Shown piece after piece: positions 15,224 through 24,271 of a DNA stretch of 64,000 nucleotides. Position 1 is the first letter of the stretch. Each line of letters begins with the position of its first letter. The notes beneath the pieces were generated by a model. That model ran no database searches, was not told the DNA's origin, and saw only the letters and a program-made list of their open reading frames with translations. The translations under genes were made by a program, and so were the position numbers. The DNA is from Lewinellaceae bacterium (GTDB taxonomy: Bacteria > Bacteroidota > Bacteroidia > Chitinophagales > Saprospiraceae), in assembly GCA_020636105.1 (NCBI GenBank), contig JACJYL010000001.1, forward strand, positions 496,001-560,000, given 5' to 3'.

Positions 15224-17656
15224 TTATTCCACCACCACTATCGGTGTAAGAGAAGTTCCGTTCCGGCTTTCAAATTTCACCCAATAAGGACCGTCGGGCA
15301 ATCCGGCAGGAATGATTATCTGATCGTTTTCCGGTGTCATGCTCAGCACCTCCCGACCCGTGGGATCAAGAAGGGCAATCCGGTCTGTCATGGCGTTTAC
15401 ATCTTTAATCCTGAATTGTACTGTTCCGCCCGGTCTGACCGGATTAGGATAGACTTCGATGGCAATATCCGCTCTTATATCTTCGGTAGCCACCAACGGA
15501 TTGTCCACAATAAACACCTTATCCCAAAGAAAACTCCCGAGGGGGATACTCAGTATGCCGTTGTTTGCCAGGGCCACATCATTGCCCTCCAAGGTTCCTG
15601 TTTCTGGGTCGTACCAACGAAGCGCATAAGTTCCATTTTGCATATTATCAACCATTATTGTTGACGGAGGCGTTGGATCCGGCTCACCAAAAGCGGAAAT
15701 ATATTGGTGATTATAACGATTATTCAGTGCCCAGCCGGTCGCCATTTCCTTGGAAGCTGACACTAGTACATGAGCATCGATTTGTGATCCCAATCCCTCG
15801 AAACGATAGGAGGAGATCAATATCCAGTCTGTACCAGAATTATCTACCTGTATGGTATGGTTTCCGGCCGGAACGGTAATGGTATAAGTTGTCCCCGTCA
15901 ATGCATTTTGATCAATTAATGTAATCCCATCCAGTTTTATAGTTATTTTCGGGCCTGTCCCTGTTTCTGAACCCGTGGTCACGGTAAAATCTGCGGAGGC
16001 GGGATAATGAACCAGGAAAATGGGAGGACTTCTGAATTGGGTATTCCATTGAGAACCGTAAAGGAACTGCCCCAGTACAGCACCTTGTGGCAGAACCAGT
16101 CCTGCTTCGGTGATGGTGATCTCGCTGGTGCCAATGCCCCCCCAGCCAAGGGAGGGTGTGAGGGTAAGGTCGTCAGGGGCTCCCAATACATAGGCGTCAG
16201 CAGGCGATAGGTTTTCTTCCACAAAAGGGATGTCGTTTACCAATTGGGAAACGCCAAAAAAATGGTGGTACAGATCCTGGGGATGAATGTAATTGTCCCA
16301 CCACCAGGTCATGGCAGTACCGAAACCACCGCCAAAGAGACTTCCCCACAGGGCATTATGGATATGAATCCCATCGGGATCCTGGTTGGCCAGGCTGGCG
16401 GTTCCACCCAAACCAAATTCACCATTCAGGGTTGGCTTGTTAAACTCATTAAGATACAACCCGTTTTCATTGGCCAGGGTCCGTTCTATGTTTGCAACAT
16501 TACTATAGGTGTGTGTCTGCGTAAGATCAATACTGGGGTAGGCCCAAACCTCTTCATCCGTAAGGTCGTCTCCATAACTGGTAGTGACCAAATGCAGATT
16601 GGGGTCGATGTCTTTCAGGTAATCGGCCATCTCAAAATGCCAATTGGCAACATCTGCTTTATTGACTTGAAAATTATCCGTCCAATGTACCTCGTTGAAC
16701 AATTCCCAGCAGAGAATGCTCCTTGAATATCCCCACCTTGCAATAATATACCGATAACGGTTTTTAGTGATATTACGAGCTTCTTCATTGGTGAAAAAAT
16801 CCAGGGTACTTTGGCAAGGACCTCCGTTTGCTGCATTATAGGGGCTTTCGTTCCAATTCGGGTTGACCTGGGTGGAAACCGGCCCATGATGCTGAAGGGC
16901 AAGCATGATATAAACTCCGTTTTCAGCACAATAGTCAAACATCCAGTCCTGGTAATAACAATTTGTTTGCTTGTAGTTTAGCAAGCCCTGAAAACCATTT
17001 CCCGGGCTCCATTCAATGCCCAGCCCCCAGTGCGCATGCCAGAGGCGGAAGAAATTACCTCCATTTTCAATCAGCATTTCCAGCCAGGATTTGTAATTTA
17101 AATATGCATTATTATTTTGCCAGGCCATATTTTCTCCAATGGCAATATATTGATTGCCGTCATCGAACTGGAGATAATTCGTGGAACTTTTGCGTATAAA
17201 ACCGTGGTTTAGTGGGTTTGCAATGTCCAGGCATCCAAAGTTGATCAGTTCGGAAAAGCTGCTTCCCGTTCCGTCCACCACGGAAACGATAAAACTCCAG
17301 GTTCCTGTTTCCGTTGGAGAAAACCTTATCCGAAAAATGCCCGTTCCGTTGATCGATAAATTGCCGTTGGTCTCATTTAAGTTATAATCCTGCATAAAAA
17401 AACCGTCCACCGTTTTAGTGGCGCCGGCAGGAGAGGTAAACGTGGCAGATACTTCAATTTGGTTGTAATTATAAGGATTCGAATAACTGGCGCTAAGATC
17501 AATTTTTGCTTCAAATTTCCCAAAAAGTTCAACAGTCGGGGTCAATACCTCCACCGAGTTAATAACAGGTCCCAGGGTGGATCCATTATTTGCCAATAGT
17601 TTATGCATAAATAAGTTTGTTATGGCCAGGGTCCATAAAAAAATAGTTTTTTTCAT
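15224..17656 (-). CDS. GH5-like glycoside hydrolase with DUF5060 domain and T9SS sorting tail
   Basis: An 810-aa secreted enzyme. A signal peptide is followed by an Ig-like DUF5060-type domain (about 30-145), a clan GH-A (beta/alpha)8 catalytic domain (about 150-480) with acid/base Glu322 in WELFNEVHW and nucleophile Glu413 in LNGEFGLGG, beta-sandwich segments, and a C-terminal domain of about 80 residues beginning VEVYPNPVRPGG, which is a type A T9SS sorting signal. It should be carried across the outer membrane by T9SS and attached to the cell surface. The family is probably GH5; beta-mannan backbone cleavage is inferred from the surrounding genes. It starts the leftward operon, divergent from susC. 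Confidence 0.82.
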   Translation of the reverse strand: MKKTIFLWTLAITNLFMHKLLANNGSTLGPVINSVEVLTPTVELFGKFEAKIDLSASYSNPYNYNQIEVSATFTSPAGATKTVDGFFMQDYNLNETNGNLSINGTGIFRIRFSPTETGTWSFIVSVVDGTGSSFSELINFGCLDIANPLNHGFIRKSSTNYLQFDDGNQYIAIGENMAWQNNNAYLNYKSWLEMLIENGGNFFRLWHAHWGLGIEWSPGNGFQGLLNYKQTNCYYQDWMFDYCAENGVYIMLALQHHGPVSTQVNPNWNESPYNAANGGPCQSTLDFFTNEEARNITKNRYRYIIARWGYSRSILCWELFNEVHWTDNFQVNKADVANWHFEMADYLKDIDPNLHLVTTSYGDDLTDEEVWAYPSIDLTQTHTYSNVANIERTLANENGLYLNEFNKPTLNGEFGLGGTASLANQDPDGIHIHNALWGSLFGGGFGTAMTWWWDNYIHPQDLYHHFFGVSQLVNDIPFVEENLSPADAYVLGAPDDLTLTPSLGWGGIGTSEITITEAGLVLPQGAVLGQFLYGSQWNTQFRSPPIFLVHYPASADFTVTTGSETGTGPKITIKLDGITLIDQNALTGTTYTITVPAGNHTIQVDNSGTDWILISSYRFEGLGSQIDAHVLVSASKEMATGWALNNRYNHQYISAFGEPDPTPPSTIMVDNMQNGTYALRWYDPETGTLEGNDVALANNGILSIPLGSFLWDKVFIVDNPLVATEDIRADIAIEVYPNPVRPGGTVQFRIKDVNAMTDRIALLDPTGREVLSMTPENDQIIIPAGLPDGPYWVKFESRNGTSLTPIVVVE

Positions 17657-18042
17657 TGCTCAAATTTAAATTTTATGGTTTTGGGGAGTACATAAACTTC
17701 CTTGAATTTTTGAAAAAATTTCCACCAAAGGAAAAAAATCCCAAATAGGTTTTCATTTATTGTACTAAATGTCAAAAGAAAAAGGTCATTTGGCCTTGCA
17801 TAAATATTTCTTTCTTCAAATTCTTGTTTTTTAAAATTATGACAAATAAGGTTTTGTAACGGTAGTGTCATTTTTCAATTTGAAGGGGAAATAGTAACAG
17901 AAAATACCATCCAGGGTGAATTGTACTAAATACCCCCTGTTTTTGAACATTTTCCCCCTATACCATGCCTCTCAGTTGAATAAATTTGAAATGAAAATAT
18001 CGTATTGATATACTTTCATGTTAAAAAAAACTGAACAGTATT
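17657..18042. other. Divergent promoter region of the mannan PUL
   Basis: A 386-base AT-rich gap between the leftward GH5-CE2-GH27 operon and the rightward susC operon. On the plus strand it holds the candidate HTCS site and -7 element described separately (17932-17988). On the minus strand an exact TAAATTTG occurs at 17668-17661, just before the GH5-like start, and is a candidate -7 element for that operon. No gene is seen. Confidence 0.6.
17932..17988 (+). promoter_or_regulatory. Candidate HTCS operator plus -7 element of the susC promoter
   Basis: A direct repeat, ACCCCCT at 17932-17938 and TCCCCCT at 17953-17959 (21 bases start to start, two helical turns), lies 21 bases upstream of TAAATTTG (17981-17988), an exact match to the Bacteroidota -7 consensus TAnnTTTG. 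No -33 TTTG is present where expected, which fits an activator-dependent promoter. The same arrangement recurs before the distal GH5 gene at 36549-36606. Binding by the HTCS encoded at 32043 is inference. Confidence 0.65.
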
Positions 18043-21000
18043 ATGCAAGTAAATCAACTTTTATCTAAATGGCTTAGCCTGTCAATTTTGTTGTTATTGA
18101 CGGCCAGCCTCAGTGCGCAAATGCGTACCATTTCAGGCACTATAACTTCTACCGACGGAGAATCTCTTATTGGTGCAACCGTTTTGGTAGAAAATTCTGT
18201 TGCCAGAGGAACCTCTACCGATTTTGATGGTAAATTTTCCATCGAAGTAAAAACCGGAGAAACGCTTTCCATTTCCTATACCGGTTATGAGACAAAAACG
18301 GTCCCGGTGACCGCAGAATCCGTTTACACCATTGTCATGGAGATGAATTCGGAAGTTTTGGATGTAGTCGTTGTCGTAGGGTATGGTACTCAGAAAAAAA
18401 GAGACCTTACGGGTGCCGTTTCCTCCATTTCTTCAGATGACATTCAAAATTCGGTAGTAACTAATGTCGACCAGGCATTGCAGGGTCGTGTTGCCGGAGT
18501 ACAGGTTACCCAAAACTCGGGGCAACCTGGTGGGGGCGCCTCTATCAGAATCAGGGGATCCAATTCTATTACAGGATCCAGTGAGCCCCTTTATGTGATC
18601 GACGGTATTCCCTTTCAGGGGGACGGTACGGCCGTCTCAGGCTTTGACTGGGCCGGAGGGGCAAACGGACAGAACAGGGTGAATCCGCTTTCCACCATTA
18701 ACCCCAATGACATTGTTAGTATTGAAGTGTTGAAGGATGCTTCGGCTACCGCCATCTATGGAGCTCGTGCAGCCAATGGCGTAGTACTCATTACCACCAG
18801 GAGAGGCAAATCGGGAGAGGCAAAAATATCCTACAACGGGTATTACGCCATGCAATCATTACCCAACAAACTGGATATGATGGCTCTGCCTGATTATGCA
18901 ACCTATCAGGTGGAAATCGCAAAGGATTTGAACAGACAGGTGAATTTAAGATACCTTGATCCTTCATTGCTCGGGAATGGAACCGATTGGCAGGATGAAA
19001 TTTTCCGGGATGCCGGAATGCAAAGCCACCAGCTTTCTGTTTCAGGCGGTAACGATAATACTCAATACGCCGTTTCCGGAGGATATTTCCAACAGGATGG
19101 TATTGTCATCGGTTCTGATTTTAATCGATTTACGACCCGCGTCAATCTTGACAATAAAGTCAAAGAATGGTTTAAGATCGGAGCCAATCTGGCTTTTGCG
19201 GACACCAAGGAAAAAATCACCCTGAATGACGGTGGGGACGGCGTAATCATGCAGGCTCTGGTAATGCCTCCGGATGTTGCAGTAAGAGACTTTAACGGAG
19301 AATTTGCCGGTCCTACCAGCAATACTTCCGATATCAGCTTCAATCCCGTAGGAGCAGCTTTGTTGAGAAACAATACGCTCAACAGACAAAGGCTTACCGC
19401 CAACGTTTTCGGGGTAGTTGACTTTTTCAAAGGCCTTAGTCTCAGATCAGAATTTGGTCTTGATAACAATCATGCCCTCAACAAGGCGTTTCACCCAACC
19501 TACAACTGGGGCGTTTTACAAAATAACGAAAACCAGTTGCGTCAACGCGAAGAAAGCAGCTTTTTCTGGATCTGGAAAAATTACCTGACCTACAATGTTA
19601 ATTTCGGCGGTCGCCATGATCTTACTGCCATGATCGGTAGTGAGGCCCAAAAATCGAACTGGGAAGGTTCTCTTGTTACGAAAAAACAATTTTCAAGCAA
19701 CGACATTCAGGTGTTGAGTGAAGGAAATGACGAGACTTCCAGTACTTCAGGTTGGAAAGATGGAGCTTCTTTGGCTTCTTATTTCGGCCGTTTCAATTAC
19801 AGTTTTGACAACAAGTATCTTTTTACCGTTACTTTGCGGGCGGACGGTTCTTCCAAATTCGGAGCGAATAACAAATGGGGGTACTTCCCATCCGGCTCTT
19901 TTGCCTGGAGGATCAGCAGTGAAAAATTCCTTGATAATGTCGAAGCCATTTATGATCTTAAGCTAAGATTAGGATATGGTGAAGTCGGAAACCAGGCGAT
20001 CGGCAATTACCTCTATGGTTCTTCCCTGCTGACGATTAATACCCCTTTTGGAACAGGATATCGTCTTGAAAAAATTTCGAATCCTGACCTGAAATGGGAA
20101 GCCACCAAGCAATTTAACGCAGGTATTGATCTTTCCCTTTACGAGGGACGTATAGACTTTTCTATTGATGTTTACAAGAAACAAACCTCTGATATGTTAC
20201 TGCAGTTATCCATTCCAAGTTACCTGGGTGGAACCAACTACAACGATATCCGCGCACCTTTTGCCAATGTAGGTAAAATGGAAAACAAGGGGGTCGATCT
20301 CTCGTTGACTACACGTAATATAAGAGGAAGAAATTTCAACTGGACTACCAGCCTGACTTTTTCAAAAAACAAAAATAAAATACTTGAGTTGGATGATGAT
20401 TCCAGGATCTACTGGAGAAACCTGTACTGGTATAGCCAATTCCAGACGGCTACGAGAACAGGTGTTGGCTCTCCAATAGGCATGTTCTACGGTTACCAGG
20501 CAGATGGCTTGTTTACCGACAAGGACGACATTCTCAATCATGCGGTACAGGTGAGCGATGGTAACATCACAACGGAACATCCTAATGGACAGAATCTTGT
20601 CAATAAAACACAAGGTGTTTGGGTAGGGGATGTCAAATTCAAAGATATCAATGGCGACGGTGTCATCACCACGGAGGATCAAACCATCATCGGAGATCCT
20701 AACCCCGATTTTGTCTTTGGATTGAACAATGAATTCAATTACGGACCTTTTGGATTGACGGTTTATCTCAATGGAGCTTTTGGCGCAGATGTGCTAAATT
20801 ATTCAAGAGTGGTTATCGAAGGACAAACCAGCGTGTTCAACAACCAGGCTTCTTCGGTTATCAATCGTGCGCAGGTTGGATTATACGATGCCAATGGGGC
20901 AGCAGATGATCCAGACAATGTTTACCTGGTCAACACAGGTACTGACATTCCAAGACCTACCACAAATGACAACAACGGAAATAACCGTATGTCTGACCGC

Positions 21001-21258
21001 TTTATCGAAAACGGATCTTACCTCCGGATTCAAAATGTCAGATTGAGCTACACTTTGCCTGCTTCTTTTACCACAAGATATAAAGTGCAAAGGCTAAGAT
21101 TTTATGTGAATGCACAAAACATTTTCACCTTCACCAAGTATTCAGGATATGATCCTGAGATCGGGGCCTTCAACCAGGATCCGTTGCTTCAGAATGTGGA
21201 CATGGGACGATATCCATCGCCTCGCCTCGTTACTTTCGGCGTTGACCTGGATTTCTAA
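18043..21258 (+). CDS. susC: SusC-like TonB-dependent outer-membrane transporter
   Basis: A 1071-aa outer-membrane protein that imports oligosaccharides in partnership with SusD. After the signal peptide (ending SLSAQ), residues about 27-115 form the carboxypeptidase-regulatory-like domain (ISGTITSTDGESLIGATV, SISYTGYE). The plug begins with the TonB-box-like VVVVGYGTQKK and contains RIRGSNSI, PLYVIDGIP and ATAIYGARAANGV, all SusC hallmarks. A large 22-stranded barrel follows and ends with an aromatic residue (VDLDF). The gene heads the rightward mannan PUL operon, with susD 32 bases downstream. The likely cargo is manno-oligosaccharides. Confidence 0.95.
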   Translation: MQVNQLLSKWLSLSILLLLTASLSAQMRTISGTITSTDGESLIGATVLVENSVARGTSTDFDGKFSIEVKTGETLSISYTGYETKTVPVTAESVYTIVMEMNSEVLDVVVVVGYGTQKKRDLTGAVSSISSDDIQNSVVTNVDQALQGRVAGVQVTQNSGQPGGGASIRIRGSNSITGSSEPLYVIDGIPFQGDGTAVSGFDWAGGANGQNRVNPLSTINPNDIVSIEVLKDASATAIYGARAANGVVLITTRRGKSGEAKISYNGYYAMQSLPNKLDMMALPDYATYQVEIAKDLNRQVNLRYLDPSLLGNGTDWQDEIFRDAGMQSHQLSVSGGNDNTQYAVSGGYFQQDGIVIGSDFNRFTTRVNLDNKVKEWFKIGANLAFADTKEKITLNDGGDGVIMQALVMPPDVAVRDFNGEFAGPTSNTSDISFNPVGAALLRNNTLNRQRLTANVFGVVDFFKGLSLRSEFGLDNNHALNKAFHPTYNWGVLQNNENQLRQREESSFFWIWKNYLTYNVNFGGRHDLTAMIGSEAQKSNWEGSLVTKKQFSSNDIQVLSEGNDETSSTSGWKDGASLASYFGRFNYSFDNKYLFTVTLRADGSSKFGANNKWGYFPSGSFAWRISSEKFLDNVEAIYDLKLRLGYGEVGNQAIGNYLYGSSLLTINTPFGTGYRLEKISNPDLKWEATKQFNAGIDLSLYEGRIDFSIDVYKKQTSDMLLQLSIPSYLGGTNYNDIRAPFANVGKMENKGVDLSLTTRNIRGRNFNWTTSLTFSKNKNKILELDDDSRIYWRNLYWYSQFQTATRTGVGSPIGMFYGYQADGLFTDKDDILNHAVQVSDGNITTEHPNGQNLVNKTQGVWVGDVKFKDINGDGVITTEDQTIIGDPNPDFVFGLNNEFNYGPFGLTVYLNGAFGADVLNYSRVVIEGQTSVFNNQASSVINRAQVGLYDANGAADDPDNVYLVNTGTDIPRPTTNDNNGNNRMSDRFIENGSYLRIQNVRLSYTLPASFTTRYKVQRLRFYVNAQNIFTFTKYSGYDPEIGAFNQDPLLQNVDMGRYPSPRLVTFGVDLDF

Positions 21259-21290
21259 AATTTCCTTTGTTAAACATTAAATTAATTCAA

Positions 21291-22952
21291 ATGAGAAATA
21301 TATTTAAATTTGTATTGCTGCCTTTGGTTTTAGCCTTTTTCACAGGTGCCTGTACCAAAGATTTCCTTGAAATCGAGCCGGTAGACCGACTTACGGCAGA
21401 CAACTTCTTCAAGTCAGAAAGTGAAATAAAGGCAGCTACCGCTTCTTTATACGGCTTCCCTTGGTTTGATTACAATGACAAATTTGCCTGGACGGCAGGA
21501 GACTGTATGTCAGGTGATATATATCATACCTGGGACCAGGAAGGTCAGTTCTTCTATTTTTCCTTTAATGCTGGAAATGCACACATTTCTTCAGGCTGGA
21601 AAGGATTATTCCGGGTAATTTCCTATGCCAATTCTGTCATCAATGACATGCCTCGATCTGCTGAGGGCAATGTCCCACAAGAGGTTATTGACAAGGCGTT
21701 AGGAGAAGCACGATTTATTCGTGCCATGGCCTATTACATGATTACGGAGTATTGGGGCGATGTGCCTATTGTTGAAAATTCAACAGAACTTGTGGTGAGC
21801 AATAATTTCATGCTGCCCAAAAATACCCATGCCAGCGTCCTCGAATTTATTCGCCGGGATTTGGTTTTTGCTGCAGAAAATCTGCCTGATTCAGACACAC
21901 CGGGCCGTGTAACTTCCTGGTCTGCCAAGGGGTTGCTGGCAAAAGTTCATTTGACCATTGCCTCAAACCTGAGCGATCCTAAATCAGGAGAGAATTTTAA
22001 TCTGGCCAAACAATATGCAGCTGATGTGATCAATAACAGTGGTTTATCGCTAATGTCCAACTATGCGGATATTTTCAAATACGACCAGAATAACAACCAG
22101 GAATCACTTTTTGCCTTGCAATGGATGGAAGGTTCCTATGCGATTGGAAACAGCCGGCAGGCCAACTGGGCCCGGAGCAGCCTGCTCACCCAGAATACGG
22201 AATGCTGGGGTGGATTTAAATCCGTTACCTATGATTTTTTACAACAAGTAGAAGGTGGTGACGCCCGCCGGTCTGCGATTTACATGACCCAGGGTGATTA
22301 CTACCCTGAACTTCGGAAAAACGATGGGGGCTACACCTATTATATTGTACATCGCGATCCTGCGGATCCTAATACGATTCTGGAAAGTGCAGCACCTCTG
22401 TTGAATAATATCAAAAAATACGTCATCGGCAGCAATGACGATACCGATGGTGGGGTAACCACCGGTCAGGCTACCCGGATCAATTCGATTCTGCTGCGTT
22501 TGGCTGATGTTTACATGATTTATGCTGAAGCTGCCCTTGGGGCTCAGACTTCAACTTCAGATCCTATGGCATTGCAATATTTCAATGCGATACGTGATCG
22601 TGCCAACCTGCCGGCAAAATCAAGCCTTACCTGGATGGATATCCTGAAGGAGAGGAGAGTAGAGTTCGGTTTGGAAGGAATAAACTGGTTTGACATCAAG
22701 CGTTATTTCTACAGGGATCCATCAGGAGCCGTACAGTATGTAAATTCCATGGACAGGGAATCCGTTTACAACCGGGATAATGGTCCAAATGCCGCAGATG
22801 AAAATACCATCGAAGGATATATTCTGACACCTCCGACAAACCCGATTTCCATCAATGCGTCTCATTTCCAGTTGCCGATTCCTTCCGCAGAGGTAGTGGC
22901 CAACCCTCTTTTGGGACCAGATGAGCCTGCAGTGGATTATGATTTTAATTAG
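21291..22952 (+). CDS. susD: SusD-like surface glycan-binding lipoprotein
   Basis: A 553-aa lipoprotein that caps the SusC pore and captures glycan. The ATG at 21291 is chosen over a TTG at 21267 because it gives a clean lipoprotein signal (AFFTGAC, Cys21). The residues after the cysteine (TKDFLEIEP) are acidic, which fits export to the cell surface. SusD-family features include the early DRLTADNFF segment, helices such as ARFIRAMAYYMI, the VTSWSAKGLLAKVHL region, and the C-terminal RRVEFGLEGINWFDIKRY block. The SusC partner lies directly upstream. Confidence 0.94.
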   Translation: MRNIFKFVLLPLVLAFFTGACTKDFLEIEPVDRLTADNFFKSESEIKAATASLYGFPWFDYNDKFAWTAGDCMSGDIYHTWDQEGQFFYFSFNAGNAHISSGWKGLFRVISYANSVINDMPRSAEGNVPQEVIDKALGEARFIRAMAYYMITEYWGDVPIVENSTELVVSNNFMLPKNTHASVLEFIRRDLVFAAENLPDSDTPGRVTSWSAKGLLAKVHLTIASNLSDPKSGENFNLAKQYAADVINNSGLSLMSNYADIFKYDQNNNQESLFALQWMEGSYAIGNSRQANWARSSLLTQNTECWGGFKSVTYDFLQQVEGGDARRSAIYMTQGDYYPELRKNDGGYTYYIVHRDPADPNTILESAAPLLNNIKKYVIGSNDDTDGGVTTGQATRINSILLRLADVYMIYAEAALGAQTSTSDPMALQYFNAIRDRANLPAKSSLTWMDILKERRVEFGLEGINWFDIKRYFYRDPSGAVQYVNSMDRESVYNRDNGPNAADENTIEGYILTPPTNPISINASHFQLPIPSAEVVANPLLGPDEPAVDYDFN

Positions 22953-22964
22953 AATTGAAAAGAG

Positions 22965-22990
22965 GCTGTTGGTTTTTACCGCAAAACAGC
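22965..22990 (+). other. Intercistronic hairpin after susD
   Basis: Arms GCTGTT (22965-22970) and AACAGC (22985-22990) with a 14-base loop lie between susD and the next lipoprotein gene. No T-run follows. It may set the different mRNA levels of susCD and the downstream genes; this is inference. Confidence 0.35.
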
Positions 22991-23035
22991 TCCTGAATTT
23001 TCAATACTATTTCGAATATTCAAAATAATGTAAAA

Positions 23036-24253
23036 ATGAATTTATCATATAAAAAAATATCGCTTTTTGCTCTCCTTTTCATGGTGATCGGCTTTATTGC
23101 AACCTCCTGCATGAAGGAAGATGAGCCTGTGGTTATCGATCCAAATGCGGATATAGGCAATCCTGCTGTTCATTATATACGCTCCACAGACCCCAATGCG
23201 GCTGATTCACTATTGGTTGGATCATTCATGGGGTCTCTAATTGCTATCATTGGAGAGGATCTTGGATACACGGTTGAAATTTGGTTCAACGACCAAAAGG
23301 CATCCCTGAATCCGACTTATGTTACCGACAAAACGATCCTCGTTAATGTACCAAGCAGCGTGCCTACAGAAGTAACCAACCAGATTCGTTTTGTCTTTGC
23401 CAACGGAGATGAACTGTTCTACGAATTTTTTGTAAATGTACCTGCACCAATACTATCCTCCATTAAATGCGAATACGTCGAGGATGGGGATATCGCAGTA
23501 TTGAACGGAGATTTTTTCTTCGAACCCACAACCGTTACCTTCCCTGGAGGGGGAGAGGCTACCATCGTTTCCCTTACTAAGACACAGCTCCAGGTGATGG
23601 TTCCTGAAGGAAGTGAGATGGGAGAAATTTTGGTCACCACAAATTTCGGAACAGCAAAATCCGGTTTCTATTTTCGGGATGACCGCAACGTCATAGTAAA
23701 CTTTGACAACTGGCGTTCACGCAGCTGGAACTCCCCGATCGCAGATGCCTCAGGTCCAACGGATCTGAAGCCTTGTTCCGGCAATTATACCTACTTCAAA
23801 AAAGATAACGTCGGTGCCTGGCAGTGGGTCAATGAACTGAACATGATGTACATAGCCGAAGACGGAGAAACAGGAAGAGGTAATGTGCCGATCTTTCCTA
23901 ACGGAGCCTCTGTCAATGAATGGGGAGTGCGTTTTGAAATCAATAGCGCGTTTGAATGGCGGGAAATTCCGCTGGAAATATTCTTTGCCCCTTACGGTGG
24001 TGATCATGGACGGGACATTCCGGTGCCTTTGGCCCGCTGGAAACCCTGGGAAGCAACAGGTGTTTATCAGACAGACGGATGGGTTACGGTTACAGTACCT
24101 TTGACTGAATTTACACAAGATAAAGATGGTAATCCTGCACAGCTTGAGGATCTTTCTCAATACACAAACTTTACTATTATGTTATTCGGCGACGCCAGCG
24201 GAACACAGAATGTCCTGATTGGCATTGATAATCCGAGAGTAGTAAAGCTTTAA
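23036..24253 (+). CDS. Surface glycan-binding lipoprotein (IPT/TIG domains, SGBP-like)
   Basis: A 405-aa lipoprotein (IATSC, Cys25, followed by MKEDEP, an acidic surface-export-like signal). Two Ig-like IPT/TIG domains occupy about 45-145 and 145-220 (for example VFANGDELFYEF and GEILVTTNFGTAKSGFYF). The C-terminal 180 residues begin NVIVNFDNW and form a beta-sandwich rich in aromatic residues, with the segment RWKPWEATGVYQTDGW. The same segment occurs in the next gene product, and this domain resembles the glycan-binding domain of SGBP-B proteins. It probably holds mannan at the surface next to SusCD. Encoded 83 bases after susD and 18 bases before the second SGBP. Confidence 0.8.
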   Translation: MNLSYKKISLFALLFMVIGFIATSCMKEDEPVVIDPNADIGNPAVHYIRSTDPNAADSLLVGSFMGSLIAIIGEDLGYTVEIWFNDQKASLNPTYVTDKTILVNVPSSVPTEVTNQIRFVFANGDELFYEFFVNVPAPILSSIKCEYVEDGDIAVLNGDFFFEPTTVTFPGGGEATIVSLTKTQLQVMVPEGSEMGEILVTTNFGTAKSGFYFRDDRNVIVNFDNWRSRSWNSPIADASGPTDLKPCSGNYTYFKKDNVGAWQWVNELNMMYIAEDGETGRGNVPIFPNGASVNEWGVRFEINSAFEWREIPLEIFFAPYGGDHGRDIPVPLARWKPWEATGVYQTDGWVTVTVPLTEFTQDKDGNPAQLEDLSQYTNFTIMLFGDASGTQNVLIGIDNPRVVKL

Positions 24254-24271
24254 CAATAAAAAAAAGGAATC

